Assembly: GCA_017591395.1 (NCBI GenBank) | Contig: WEDG01005537.1 | Span: 1-64,000, forward strand | DNA: 64,000 nucleotides | Direction of reading: 5' to 3' | Origin: Schistocephalus solidus | Taxonomy: Eukaryota; Platyhelminthes; Cestoda; Diphyllobothriidea; Diphyllobothriidae | Shown: positions 21,411-31,430 of the stretch, piece by piece | Position numbering within the stretch: the first letter of the stretch is position 1 | Layout: the number at the start of each line of letters is the position of its first letter | Notes under the pieces: generated by a model | Seen by the model: only the letters and a program-made list of their open reading frames with translations | What the model was told of the DNA's origin: nothing | Databases searched by the model: none | Translations under genes and position numbers: made by a program

Positions 21411-21640
21411 ATGTCCCAGTCTGTGGATACATTCAAACATCGGCTTGACATACATATGTTGCAGCACCACGAAGACTATGTGACTACTTAACCTTAACAA
21501 TATCAATGTACCACGTAAATCTGCCTGCATTCAATTGACTGTAATTTCTTTACATTGCTTCTTATTCTTGCTATTTTTATGTAACAAATAGGGATTTCAA
21601 AGGCGTAAGCCTATTTTCCTCAAATACACTGAACTGAAAT
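21411..21640 (+). pseudogene. 5'-truncated LINE B 3' end in tandem
   Basis: Begins inside the C-terminal coding tail (MSQSVDTFKHRLDIHMLQHH, then TAA) and runs through a 3' UTR with ACAAATAGGGATTTCAAAGGC. It ends near ACACTGAACTGAA. It aligns with 21160-21400 of the preceding copy, so two LINE 3' ends lie head to tail. Confidence 0.75.
21586..21616 (+). promoter_or_regulatory. Second copy of the LINE B 3' hairpin
   Basis: AAATAGG (21586-21592) pairs with CCTATTT (21610-21616). The inner alternative AGGC (21601-21604) and GCCT (21609-21612) closes a GTAA tetraloop. The stem bases are the same as in the upstream copy while the loop differs, which fits selection on structure. Confidence 0.55.
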
Positions 21641-21689
21641 TTCCTTGTTTAACCCTAGCGTACTGCTGATGCCCACGAAGGTTTCTACG

Positions 21690-21815
21690 GTCTAGCATCA
21701 TTAACTGTTACGCTTATAGCTTGTCGATACGCATTTTGATCACACCTGCGGTGGTGAAAAGAAGCTCCTGTCGTTACATGACTTCTCCCACGATGGGAGC
21801 GTTTTGAACCCTCAT
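21690..21815 (+). repeat. LINE UTR-like segment just upstream of endonuclease
   Basis: Aligns with 50690-50810 and with the reverse complement of about 9870-10000: ATACGCATTNTGATC, CACCTGC, GTTACATGACTTCTCCCA (here) versus ATTACATGCTTACTCAACG, and AACCCTCATACGCT. Elsewhere this block is in a LINE 3' UTR. Here it is joined directly to the endonuclease frame, so the first residues (MNPHTL) come from UTR-like sequence. Confidence 0.5.
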
Positions 21816-22690
21816 ACGCTGGATGAATTAGCCGCTCTCCCTAAAAAACAACCACCTTGCCCACTTAAACTGTTCGTTCTAAATGCTAGATCCTTGCTCA
21901 ATAAAATGCCCCTGCTTCAGACTCTAGTCTTTGTCCACTGTCCAGATATCGTTATAGTAACTGAAACATGGGCAACACCTTTCGTAGCCGACCCCGAACT
22001 CTCTCTTATAGGTTAAACTTGTACTCGAAATGATCGCCGTAATAGTCGTGGTGGAGGAAGCTGTATCTATTTTAAACAAGCGCTGACATTTCGGACCTTA
22101 GATCATCCACAATTTACTGCGGTTGACGAGAGCTGCTGGCTTCAAATTACCTTAAAAAATAGGAACACTTTACTCATTAGCTGTGTCTATTGCCCGCCCA
22201 ATACCAGTGAGGATTTCGATCTTCGTCTCTCACAAGCATTCCATGCCGCAGTTGACTTAAATTTTAAGTATTGCTTAATTGCAGGTGATTTCAACCTTCC
22301 TGACATTCGCTGGTTTCCGGTCCCCTCCGGCCCCAGAAAGTTCGAGGACTTTCTCGAGGCCGTAGATATTGGCATGTGGACCCAGGTTGTTGACTTCCCT
22401 ACCCGAGGATCAAACATACTTGATCTAATCTTCTGCAGAGGTTGCCTGCCTTTGACAGTGTCATAATTAGGCCCAATTGGGAGCTCAGACCATGATATCG
22501 TTGTTTCTACACTACAACTCGAAACCGATGAAACGCCTTCCAAGAAATATAGCTTTTTCTTTGATTTTCGATTAGCGCTTTCGATAGAATTATTGATACA
22601 TCTTAACTCCCATGACTGGTCTAATTTCTTTATGTGTAAGGATGTGCACACCTGTACCGGTATGCTTTTACCAAGTTTTAGATCCACTTA
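21804..22690 (+). pseudogene. LINE C endonuclease
   Basis: APE-type endonuclease in one main frame with two stops (22014-22016 and about 22464). Blocks: LFVLNARSLLNKM (about 21870), VIVTETWATP (catalytic Glu, about 21955), RGGGSCIYFK (about 22050), YCPPNTSEDF (about 22190), LIAGDFNLPDIRW (catalytic Asp, about 22277), VVDFPTRGSNILDLIF (about 22390) and SSDHDIVV (catalytic His, about 22482). It nicks the target DNA to prime reverse transcription. Before the RT begins the reading changes frame at about 22700. Confidence 0.8.
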
Positions 22691-22699
22691 TTTCTCGTT

Positions 22700-23404
22700 T
22701 TGTTCCCCCGTAAGAAATTAATTAATGTCGTGGATGAGGTTTATCTCCTTTATCTTTTTCGCCGTAGGTTGCGTAAACTCTCTCGTCGATTCCATTTGCA
22801 AAACGACATTTCCGTTCTGCCCTTGATTCACCGTATTTTTGAGCAGGCCAAGAGGCTAACCGAAGAAAAACGGCTAGCTGAAGAGGTCAAATATGTCGAA
22901 AACCGTTCGTTAAATGTAGCGAAATTTTTTTCACGCGCAATTAGAACCCATAGTAACATCTGGCACCCCGTACTACTGGATTCCATTGGCAATCCTGTAG
23001 TTGATGACAAATTTACGGCTGATAGTTTTAACGTTTTCTTGTCCAGAATATTTATTGAAAATTCGACCGCTCCCCCTCCGCCCATCCAGGTTTGGACCGG
23101 TGCCGTCCTCGAAACCATAACTTTTACCCTCTGGGACGTAACCGTAGCCATTCGACGTTTTCGTCAATCTAATAGTCCTGGACCAGATGGCGTACCAATC
23201 AGTATTATAAAGGCGGATGCTAATGATATTTTCCCGTCACTTCTATGTAAGATATTTAATCTAGCTCTTGAAAGTGAAACCTTTCCCAGTGTATGGAAGG
23301 AATCGCATATTCTACCTATCCCCAAACGCGGCCAATCTACGTCATTTGACGATTTTAGGCCAATCAACACACTGTCCGCAGTTCGAAAATCCTGGAGACC
23401 TTGA
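22700..23404 (+). pseudogene. LINE C RT N-terminal part
   Basis: Open for 234 codons. Contains a linker (FRRRLRKLSRRFHLQNDISV), KRLAEEVKYVENRSLNVAK, a Pro-rich spacer with TAPPPPIQVW, then SNSPGPDGVPISIIKADAND (fingers, about 23170), FPSVWKESHILPIPKRGQST and DDFRPINTLSAV (about 23345). A frameshift at about 23385 takes over, and coding resumes as KILETLIKDKMMYH with a TAA. The piece is closely repeated, inverted, at 24995-25834. Confidence 0.8.
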
Positions 23405-23445
23405 TCAAAGATAAGATGATGTATCATTAAACTGAGAATAACCTA

Positions 23446-24399
23446 TTGAGTGCAGCCCAGCATGGGTTCCTCAAAACTAGGTCTTGTGACACATGTCAGC
23501 TCTCTTTCTTTGATCATGTTCTACAATTTAGGGATAACGGCTTTGCACTTTACATAGTCTATTTCGATTTCACCAAGGCCTTCGATCGTGTTGACCATGC
23601 CCTTCTTCTCCTGAAACTCTCCTCTTTCGGTATATGTGGTAAACTTCTGAGCTTGATTTATTCTTACCTGAGCTCTCGTACACAACATGTTAAGATCTCC
23701 AATGCTATCTCAAACTCGGCACGTGTGAGGAGTGGAGTTATTCAGGGTAGTGTGCTAGGCCCGCTTTTATTTTGTCTTTTTGTCAATGATGTGCCAGGTT
23801 TATTTCGAAATGGTAGGCCCTTTATGTATGCCGACGATTTAAAAGTTGCCTATCGATACAAACCGGCAGATCGCGACACCGTGCTTGATCTATTAAAAAA
23901 TGATCTCGAGGCCTTTGCCCAGTGGTGCTGCGCATGGCGCCTTTCCCTTTCTCGGCACAAATGTTCCGTTATGGTTGTCGGTGACAACCATAAGTCTCAT
24001 CTAAGCATAGATGTCCACGATATAAATGTGCCTGGCGTTGTTAAGGACCTGGGCATATCATATTCCAACGGTCTCAATCTTTCAGAGCATTGCGCCCTGA
24101 TTGTCTCCAAAGCACGCAGAACTGCCGGGTTTATCCTCCGAAATTTTAAAACTATTGATATTAGACTTCGCCTTTATAAAATGTACGTTAGACCTGGCCT
24201 GGAATACTGCTCGTTTCTATTTAGCCTTCTGCGCGCTAGCGAACGGAAGAAAATAGAATCGGTCCAGCACTTCTTCACGAAAAAGAATTTTTATCGTTGG
24301 AGCACCGTAATCTGTCGTATCAAGAACGCTGTGGGCTTGTTAAAATTGATCCCTTATGGTTTCGCCGAGTGCAGAAGGGACTATTTTTTTGCTGTTTAA
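23446..24399 (+). pseudogene. LINE C RT palm and thumb, intact YADD
   Basis: Open for 317 codons, the longest coding run in the window. Order: AAQHGFLKTRSCDTC (about 23450), motif A IVYFDFTKAFDRVDH (catalytic Asp, about 23555), motif B SGVIQGSVLGPLLFCLFVND (about 23730), motif C RPFMYADDLKVAY with both catalytic Asp (about 23815-23850), LSLSRHKCSVMVVGD (about 23940), VVKDLGISYSNGLN (about 24035), RLRLYKMYVRPGLEYCSF (about 24165) and ASERKKIESVQHFFTKK (about 24235). All three catalytic aspartates are present. It is separated from the endonuclease by frameshifts, so still non-functional as a whole. Confidence 0.85.
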
Positions 24400-24850
24400 G
24401 CTTTTGAATAATCGAACATTTAATCCCCTTATCACTGTGAGGCAGCTTGACCATCCTCGGCGCAGCAGTCATCGCAATGTCTTTTTATTTCTTCCATTAG
24501 CTCGCACAGTTAAGTATCGACGGTTCTTTTTCGGTAAACGCCATGGCCATGTGGAATAAACTTCCCCATAATATAAAAAGTCCAACGGAGTTATTCTTTG
24601 TTTAAGATTACCATTACTAGTTTTTTGCATTCAGAACAGTTTCCAAGAATTCTGGGCGCCGACACGGTAGAATCTGTTTTCCTGTTCGACGGAGTGCGCG
24701 GCATCTGAACTCGATCCCAGGTGTTACCTTGAGGGATACGGCACCGTCTCTGCAGCCTGCACCCGTTGACTTCTTCGGCAGACAGTGAGCGACCATACAC
24801 GGATGCTTTCTTGCCTGAGGCAGAATCCCGGTTCCTAGCAAAGACAGAAA

Positions 24851-25845
24851 TAGAGATCTTAACATGTTGTGTGCGAGAGCTCAGGTAAGAAGATATCAAG
24901 CTCAGAAGTTTACCACATATGCTGAAAGAGGAAAGTTTTAGGAGAAGAAGGGCATGGTCAACACGATCGAAGGCCTTGGTGAAATCGAAATAAACTATGT
25001 TAAGTGCAAGCCATTATCCCTAGAGTGTGGAATGTGATCAAAGAAAGAGAGCTGACAGCTATCACAAGACCTTGTTTTGAGGAACCCATGCTGGGCTGCA
25101 CTCAGTAGGTTATTCTCGGTTAAGTGATACATCATCTTTTCTTTGATCAAGGTCTCCAGGATTTTCGAAGCTGCGGACAGTGTGTTGATTGGCCGAAAAT
25201 CGTCAAATGACGTAGATTTGCCGTGTTTGGGGATAGCTTGAATGTGCGATTCCTTCCACACACCGGGAAAGGATTCACTTTCCAGAGTTTGATTAAATAT
25301 CTCACATATAAGTAACGGGAAAATATCATTAGCATCCGCCTTTATAATACTGATCGGTACGCCATCTGGTCCCGGACTATAAGATTGACGAAAACGTCGA
25401 GTGGCTACGGTTACGTCCCAGAGGGTGAAAGTTATGGTTTCGAGGACGGGACCGGTCCAAACCTTGATGGGCGGAGGGGGAGCGGCCGAATTTTCAATAA
25501 ATGCTCTGGACAAGAAAACGTGGAAACTATCAGCCGTCAATCTGTAATCAACTACAGGATTGCCAACGGAGTCCTGTAGGACGGTTCGCCATGTTTTACT
25601 ATGGGTTCTTACTGTGCGTGAAAAACGTTTCGCGACATTTAACGAACGGTTTTCGGCATATTTGACCTCATCGGCAAGCCGTTTTTCTACAGGTAGCCAC
25701 TTAGCCTGCTCACAAATACGTCGAATCAAGGGCAGAACGGAAATGTTGTTATGCAAATGGAATCGATGCGAGAGTTTACGCAACATACGGCGAAAAGATA
25801 ACGGGAGATAAACCTCATCCGTGACCTCAACCACCTGACCATTTT
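24851..25845 (-). pseudogene. Inverted LINE C RT fragment inside a LINE C 3' UTR
   Basis: Reading leftward from 25834: 279 codons open, with FRRMLRKLSHRFHLHNNISV, RLADEVKYAENRSLNVAK, YSPGPDGVPISIIKADAND, SFPGVWKESHIQAIPKHGKS and SAAQHGFLKTRSCDSCQL. After a frame break it continues with IVYFDFTKAFDRVDH (about 24990) and SYLSSRTQHVKIS. At about 24851 it stops and plus-strand UTR sequence takes over. It matches 22720-23695 at high identity by eye. Motifs B and C are not included, so it is an RT fragment only. Confidence 0.8.
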
Positions 25846-26080
25846 TTCCTAAGCAGTTTTTTTCTCTTACCTTCTATTAAAAAATGAAGGCTTATTGAAC
25901 TCTGCCCCCATTTTTATGGAAGGAGTTTTTTCACTGCCTATTTTTTCTAGTTCACCATTAATTTTTAAACATCGCTAACTGTTGACATAGCAGGACAAGT
26001 TATGTATTTGTACATTTTATCTGCACACATTGTCATAACTTTATTTCGTTACTAATGTTTGCTTAGACAGTGCCTTGCCG

Positions 26081-26980
26081 GTTGCCACACAAACAAGCAG
26101 TCCTCAAATAAGCTACCTCTGCATACCGAATAAGTTGCTCTTCATCTCCAATAGACTTCTACAGTAGAACGAACATAGCGTCTGAGGTTAGAGGTGGCCT
26201 CGATTCCATTACCCCCAAAAGGGTAACACGACAGCAACTCCGAGTAAATCAGGCGCATTCGCGCGGTATGTGTAATCACAGGCATTTAATTGGAAGATTC
26301 ATATTAGGCCGGACAAACATCGCGCATAAAATCTTTACAAATACAATACTACTTAAATTATGCGAATAATATTTTGTAAAAATGTTTTTCCAGAAAACAT
26401 GCATAATCCTTCTACAACACCACAACTCAAAAGTTCTGTACGCAAAGGTTTTGGAAAATGCCTCCAAAAGATAAACTGCGCCATGAAAATGAATAAATAA
26501 ACTATTCTGACCAATGTGAGGAACTGGAATGTAGTAAACATTTTCATGAATTTACCAAGAGAAGGCTCATGGGTGATTGTGCACAGTCAAAGAATCATGC
26601 ACGACAGCACATCTGTCTAGAGAGAGACCGATACAATTTAAGGTAAAAGAACCGATCGGATATACCTGGGTCTGAGAGATTGGTAATTGAACAATACTAC
26701 TCAATATCCATAAATGGAACCCCTACGCGGACACATTGACCAAACGACCGTTCAACCTGGAAGTGAATAAAAAATTCCTGTCGTTCTCTCACTGAAAGAC
26801 TTGACTGTCCCGGTCGATAAGGCTGCTCGTATCCCGTCCAGATATTTTGGACTTAATGCGCGATCAGAATCGCAGTTACACCTCATTAAGATGAGCGCAT
26901 TTAATGGAAAAGTCGATCGGCAAACTGTGTGTGTTTACATACAACACGTTGAGAAAAATGGGAAAATGTAGACTTTAGTG
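26081..26980. other. Outer left arm, no gene seen
   Basis: AT-rich, with short open frames only. Mirrors 32500-33401. No transposase motif was recognised on either strand. Confidence 0.5.
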
Positions 26981-26984
26981 GCGT

Positions 26985-27251
26985 ATATGCGAGCTAAATA
27001 GGATGGGGAAGTAATGGTTACGTTGTTGGCGGTCACGGTAAAGGAATAATAATGGGCGTTCCATATGTATTCGTTTTAAATGGGGGTTAAGTAGGAAGTA
27101 TCCGACCCTTTTTCGTCTATTTCGACAAATATCGACATTTCGATATTGGGCATATGTCGGAAAAGCGGACAAAGTCGATATGCGGTGGACATATGTATCT
27201 CGATATGTGGATATCCGAGCGATATACGTCTGATATGAATTGCTATTAGGG
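26985..27251 (-). repeat. CCCTAATAGC-ended element, outer-left copy
   Basis: Reads on the minus strand from CCCTAATAGC (27242-27251) through GGATATCCACAT, ATCGAAATGTCGATATTTG and AACCGCCAACAACG-type blocks. Two further copies are at 27432 and 32230. Many short palindromic ATCGAT-like strings are present. The far end of this copy is not defined: similarity to the insert at 27432 stops near 26945. Confidence 0.55.
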
Positions 27252-27300
27252 TAAGCTCCTCTGGTCAGCTGGACTGAAGGGAACTAGACGGGGCTAGGGG

Positions 27301-28077
27301 GTGGGCTTCAGCGGAGCTGTCAACGCATCAACCCCATCTGGCACCGCTATCGATTTCTGCAGGTGGACGCCTGCCTTCTCTCATCGCGCGAGTATCTCCT
27401 GGCATGAATACGCTGGCATAATGTTAGCCTTCCCTAATAGCAATTCATATCAGACGTATCTCGTACGGATATCCACATGTCGAGATACATATGTCCACCG
27501 TATGTCGAATTTGTCCGCTTTTTCGAGATATGCCCAATATCGAAATGTCGATATTTGTCGAAATAGACGAAAAAGGGTAGGATACTACCTACTTTACCCC
27601 CCATTTAAAACGAATACATACGGAACCCCCATTACTATTCCTTTACCGTGACCGCCAACAACGTACCCATTACTTCCCATCCTATATAGCTCGCGTATAC
27701 GCCACTAAAGTCACATTTTCCCATTTTCTCAACGTGTTGTACAAAATGTAAACACAATGTTGATGGAGTCTTAATATAGATAAACCAATGAGCAGAGGTT
27801 ATGTCCTATCTCGGAATGTCGTGATCTACGTATATTAGTGCTATATATGCATGCTATTAGGGTTTGCTCTTATAAGACGCGGGCTTCTTATGGGATAAAT
27901 ACCAAAGAGAATATCCGTCTGCAGTATGTGTCAGCCGTTGCCAGCTCATCCTCGTGGCACAAACAGTTTCCTTCCGTCGATAGCAGATTTTCGTCCTTCT
28001 GTCAACCTAGTATCCGTGTCTGCGTTCAGGAGACTGTGTTTGTGACGCGTAGAGGACAGATGATTAAACATATCTGA
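27301..28077 (+). pseudogene. Arm ORF of unknown function, interrupted (left copy)
   Basis: The counterpart of the 124-codon frame in the right arm (31805-32179 minus). Here the 431-bp insert splits it after SWHEYAGIMLAF, and the rest continues from about 27860 as RVCSYKTRASYGINTKENI to VTRRGQMIKHI and a stop at 28077. No domain recognised. Whether it was ever a protein is not known. Confidence 0.3.
27432..27862 (+). mobile_element. 431-bp insert with CCCTAATAGC inverted ends (MITE-like)
   Basis: Starts CCCTAATAGCAATTCATAT and ends with GCTATTAGGG, so its 10 terminal bases are perfect inverted repeats and a few more match (CATAT). It is absent from the same place in the other arm (about 32055). 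The first 300 bases match the CCCTAATAGC sequences at 27251 and 32230 at lower identity than the arms show to each other. No coding capacity was recognised. A non-autonomous DNA transposon is the simplest reading. The target duplication is ambiguous (perhaps TT) because flanking sequence also contains TTAGGGTTTG. Confidence 0.55.
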
Positions 28078-28138
28078 AAACATCCTGTCATCGGAAACAC
28101 TGCCTAAAGTTTCTATTTACACGTGTAATAAGTTCGCA

Positions 28139-28366
28139 ATGTCTTCATGGAAACTTTCAAACGTACTTCCCAGTGTGTGCATAATCTTCTGCGTAGTTGC
28201 ATCTGTTACGTCTGGTGGATTTAAAAACCCTTCCCGTGCCAAGGCAAAGCCGAACGGAAAATCGTATGACAAGTAGTTTGATTTGAAAGTTCGAGAAGGA
28301 CAAATAGATACACGAAGGCTGATGGCAGAAAACGTGCGATCCGTACGCGCGGCAACTGTCGTCTAA
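28139..28366 (+). pseudogene. Small ORF with signal-peptide-like start, stop at codon 46 (left copy)
   Basis: 75 codons from ATG 28139 to TAA 28364. The N-terminus MSSWKLSNVLPSV is followed by the hydrophobic run CIIFCVVASVTSGG, resembling a secretory signal with cleavage after TSG or VTS. The remaining part is basic and polar (KNPSRAKAKPNGKSYDK). Codon 46 is TAG (28274-28276), where the other arm has CAG. The tRNA-Ser gene begins five bases past the stop, on the opposite strand. No family recognised. Confidence 0.4.
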
Positions 28367-28370
28367 AAGT

Positions 28371-28452
28371 CGTCGCGAGCAGGATTTGAACCTGCGCGGG
28401 AAATTCCCAATGGATTTCTAGTCCATCGCCTTAACCACTCGGCCATCGCGAC
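28371..28452 (-). tRNA. tRNA-Ser-AGA: tRNA-Ser(AGA), left arm
   Basis: Transcribed leftward. Acceptor stem GTCGCGA pairs fully with TCGCGAC, with discriminator G. The A box is TGGCCGAGTGG and the B box GGTTCAAATCC. The anticodon loop within GGACTAGAAATCC gives AGA. The variable arm GGGAATTTCCC can form a four-pair stem, as expected for class II tRNA-Ser, and the T stem GCAGG/CCTGC is complete. No intron, no encoded CCA. A TTTT run follows the 3' end (28364-28369 on the other strand), fitting Pol III termination. An identical gene lies in the other arm. All stems are intact, so it is probably functional. Confidence 0.95.
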
Positions 28453-28822
28453 ACGTTCTCCTGCGCCTGTAAACTTTATAAGCCCCTAAATGTTCTCTTT
28501 GCCTTATTCTATTTTTGTTTACTTTACTGATCCATCTATTTTCACATTTCCTTGAACATTCTTATCGTTCGTTCTCCACCAACCGATTTACCGTTTTACT
28601 TTTGTACTTGACGCACACAACACATTTCCATGATAATACTAACCTTTCAGTCTTCTCACAGATTCTAAACGGCAAGCCTAACTATAGGTAGTCTTGTGAT
28701 TCCAGGCGCTGCATTACTTCCGGAAAAATTCATGATGGACATGGAGGGCATATATTAACTTGACAACTGCGCTCGCCAGAATTTACCTGTTTCTATTAGT
28801 TCTCGCAGTACACTGCAGGCTA

Positions 28823-28838
28823 CCAGAATATATTCTGG
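28823..28838. repeat. 16-bp perfect palindrome, left arm
   Basis: CCAGAATATATTCTGG is its own reverse complement. It is also present at 31045-31060 in the other arm. It may be a dimeric factor site or simply a chance dyad. Confidence 0.6.
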
Positions 28839-29056
28839 CAAAACCACTTTCCCCTGCCTTACATATTTCGAATTTTTCTAAACAGAATACTTCAGTTAGT
28901 AGCCAGGAGTATACTTAACTTGATACCGAACCGCAAACCCATGAAGATGACAACGCCCTGTATTCGGATGCCTTCTGTTATCCTGGATACATCCAAACAT
29001 CCTTTGTAAGAACTCATTGGCAGCCGGCTATGTGTTAGTCGTTAGAAGTAGACCCA

Positions 29057-29299
29057 GTGGTCAAAATATTACCTCCAGCCTTCATACACCATATAAGACA
29101 TACAGTCAACGGATGGGAGCTGACCGTTTATCGACTTACAACCGAACAGCCATCAATAATGCGGCATAATATAAGCCTTAAGAACACCCATTTTACTGTT
29201 TTCCTTAATCTGAGTCGATTATGTTTCCCTGGTTTCCTAACCAACAAGTTTTTTTGGATTTTGATTATTCGCAACAGATCTAATATACAATCAAGGTAA
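29057..29299 (+). other. 80-codon open frame shared by both arms
   Basis: Open from ATG to TAA in both arms (30584-30826 minus in the right arm). The five base differences between the copies all change an amino acid, with no silent change, which argues against selection as a protein. Recorded because the frame length is kept. Confidence 0.2.
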
Positions 29300-29363
29300 A
29301 TATGTAGAACTAAGGCGTATGTAGTGAGTCGAGGACATTTCGTATTTCCCAGCTAGCAATATG

Positions 29364-30519
29364 AAATATTCCTATATGCATTCAATATCCGTTTTGCCGT
29401 ACTTAGGATTGGTCTACGTTGGTCTGAGTGGACTGCAGGACGAAAACAATTTTGCCCAGAATTGAGGCTAACATTTTAACCTCGGTTTTTCTTTAGCTGA
29501 AATTGTGAATGAGAATTCTTATTGCAGCAGTGAGCAGCAAATTACCACTTCATCCTCTATCTAACATTTTTTTCAACATTCGTCGACTAGATGGCCTGAT
29601 TCGGTAGAAATACTTATGGATTACTGCTCCTCAGTGAATGAATGTTTGAGCAGGAGCGGATAAGCAATGACAGCTTACATAAAAAGATACCGGTAAATTC
29701 ATCGTTACCTTGGTAGGTTGGCTGAAGTCCTTAATTCTCTGGAGCGCGAAGTAACTCCTCTATTATGAATTGAATGGATTCGGATACATTTGTTTAAGAC
29801 GACATGTCAACTTTGACTGGCAGCAGAACAAAAGGGTACTGTTCAATATGTAATCTAAAAGTTAGGCAAGGCACTAAAATAGTGACGATCAGATCGTTCC
29901 TCAATGTAATCCTCATAGTTAACAGAATTCATTTGTGCTGTGCCTGGAAGATGCCAATGTGCAGAAATCAGTCAATCTCAATCTGCATCCAAACAATTAT
30001 CAGTTAGCCAATAACTCGAGGCCACATTTTCTAGAGGATACCGAGCTCCACAGAACCGTCACAGATGGAACTAAGTAGTTTGATACAAACAACTTTCAAC
30101 CTTCATTCAAATGCATAAAGACTAGGGAAAGCCGATATAAGTGCTGCAGTTTATCAAAAGAGCACGTGCAGCTCTCGATGAATGTATAATGGCAGTCAGT
30201 TTTAGACCAGCTTTGTTCGTCTCCACTTCAAAGATAACATACCGACGTGGATACTATGGTTTAGAAACGAAAAAATGAACCTTGAGACAATGCAAAATTG
30301 AGCGTTGAAGCTGTTGTCTAGTTTATTGTATTGGTAAAAATTTAAAACCTGGTTACACACTGTGTTATGCTTAAAACACCCGAGTACGCGTTTCGATTCC
30401 TAAATCACGCACGCAAAACTTCTGCAATACGTACTAATCCAACAAATCCTCAAACTGGTGTTTCCCATCTTAAACAGCAAAAGGCACTTGAAATGCGCAC
30501 AAGAATATATCGTAAAAAC
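29364..30519. other. Spacer of the inverted repeat
   Basis: About 1.16 kb, found once in the window. Longest open frame is 67 codons (29804-30007). No RNA gene or repeat was recognised. Confidence 0.6.
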
Positions 30520-30583
30520 CATATTGCTAGTTAGGGAATACGAAATGTCCTCGACTCACTACATACGCCTTAGTTCTACATAT

Positions 30584-30826
30584 TTACCTTGATTGTATAT
30601 TAGATCTGTTGCGAATAATCAAAATCCAAAAAAACTTGTTGGTTAGGAAACCAGGGAAACATAATCGACTCAGATTAAGGAAAACAGTAAAACGGGTGTT
30701 CTTAAGGCTTATATGATGCCGCATTATTGTTGGCTGTTCGGTTGTAAGTCGATAAACGGTCAGCTCCCATCCGTTGACTGTATGTCTTATATGGTGTACG
30801 AAGTCTGGAGGTAATATTTTGACCAC
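30584..30826 (-). other. 80-codon open frame, right-arm copy
   Basis: Mirror of 29057-29299 with five amino-acid differences and no silent ones. No domain was seen. Probably not coding. Confidence 0.2.
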
Positions 30827-31044
30827 TGGGTCTACTTCTAACGACTAACACATAGCCGGCTGCCAATGAGTTCTTACAAAGGATGTTTGGATGTATCCAG
30901 GATAACAGAAGGCATCCGAATACAGGGCGTTGTCATCTTCAGGGGTTTGCGGTTCGGTATCAAGTTAAGTATACTCCTGGCTACTAACTGAAGTATTCTG
31001 TTTAGAAAAATTCGAAATATGTAAGGCAGGGGAAAGTGGTTTTG

Positions 31045-31060
31045 CCAGAATATATTCTGG
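31045..31060. repeat. 16-bp perfect palindrome, right arm
   Basis: CCAGAATATATTCTGG, the mirror of 28823-28838. Confidence 0.6.
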
Positions 31061-31430
31061 TAGCCTGCAGTGTACTGCGAGAACTAATAGAAACAGGTCA
31101 ATTGTGGCGAGCGCAGTTGTCAAGTTAATATATGCCCTCCATGTCCATCATGAATTTTTCCGGAAGTAATGCAGCGCCTGGAATCACGAGACTACCTATA
31201 GTTAGGCTTGCCGTTTAGAATTTGTGAGAGGACTGAAAGGTTAGTATTATCATGGAAATGTGTTGTGTGCGTCAAGTACAAAAGTAAAACGGTAAATCGG
31301 TTGGTGGAGAACGAACGATAAGAATGTTCAAGGAAATGTGAAAATAGATGGATCAGTAAAGTAAACAAAAATAGAATAAGGCAAAGAGAACATTTAGGGG
31401 CTTATAAAGTTTGCAGGCGCAGGAGAACGT

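Larger units (their letters stand above)
21660..26080 (+). mobile_element. LINE group C copy, split in its 3' UTR
   Basis: Endonuclease and RT on the plus strand from about 21804 to 24400, then tail and 3' UTR to about 24850. The UTR resumes at 25846 with AGCAGTTTTTTCTC and GGAGTTTTTTCACTGC and fades near 26080. Between these lies an inverted piece of another group C copy. Group C is a separate CR1-like family from group B, and its RT motifs differ (YFDFTKAFDRVDH, FMYADDLK). Confidence 0.75.
26081..29363. repeat. Left arm of long inverted repeat
   Basis: The outer end starts at GTTGCCACACAAACAAGC and the inner end is at CTAGCAATATG. The reverse complement is found at 30520-33401. Identity is high: over 29057-29299 I count five differences in 243 bases, and over 28139-28366 two differences in 228. 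The arm is about 400 bases longer than the other because of a 431-base insert at 27432-27862. It holds a tRNA-Ser gene and two ORF-like segments. Confidence 0.9.

Noticed and set aside
22187..22687. 166-codon minus-strand ORF
   Set aside because: It is antisense to the group C endonuclease, whose motifs on the plus strand explain the region.
26975..27651. Protein-like matches between 26975-27172 (minus) and 27301-27651 (plus)
   Set aside because: They come from the shared CCCTAATAGC repeat, whose palindromic AT-rich DNA stays open by chance.
29057..30826. Conserved 80-aa protein in both arms
   Set aside because: All five differences between the copies are amino-acid changes and none is silent, so the shared frame reflects recent duplication, not selection.
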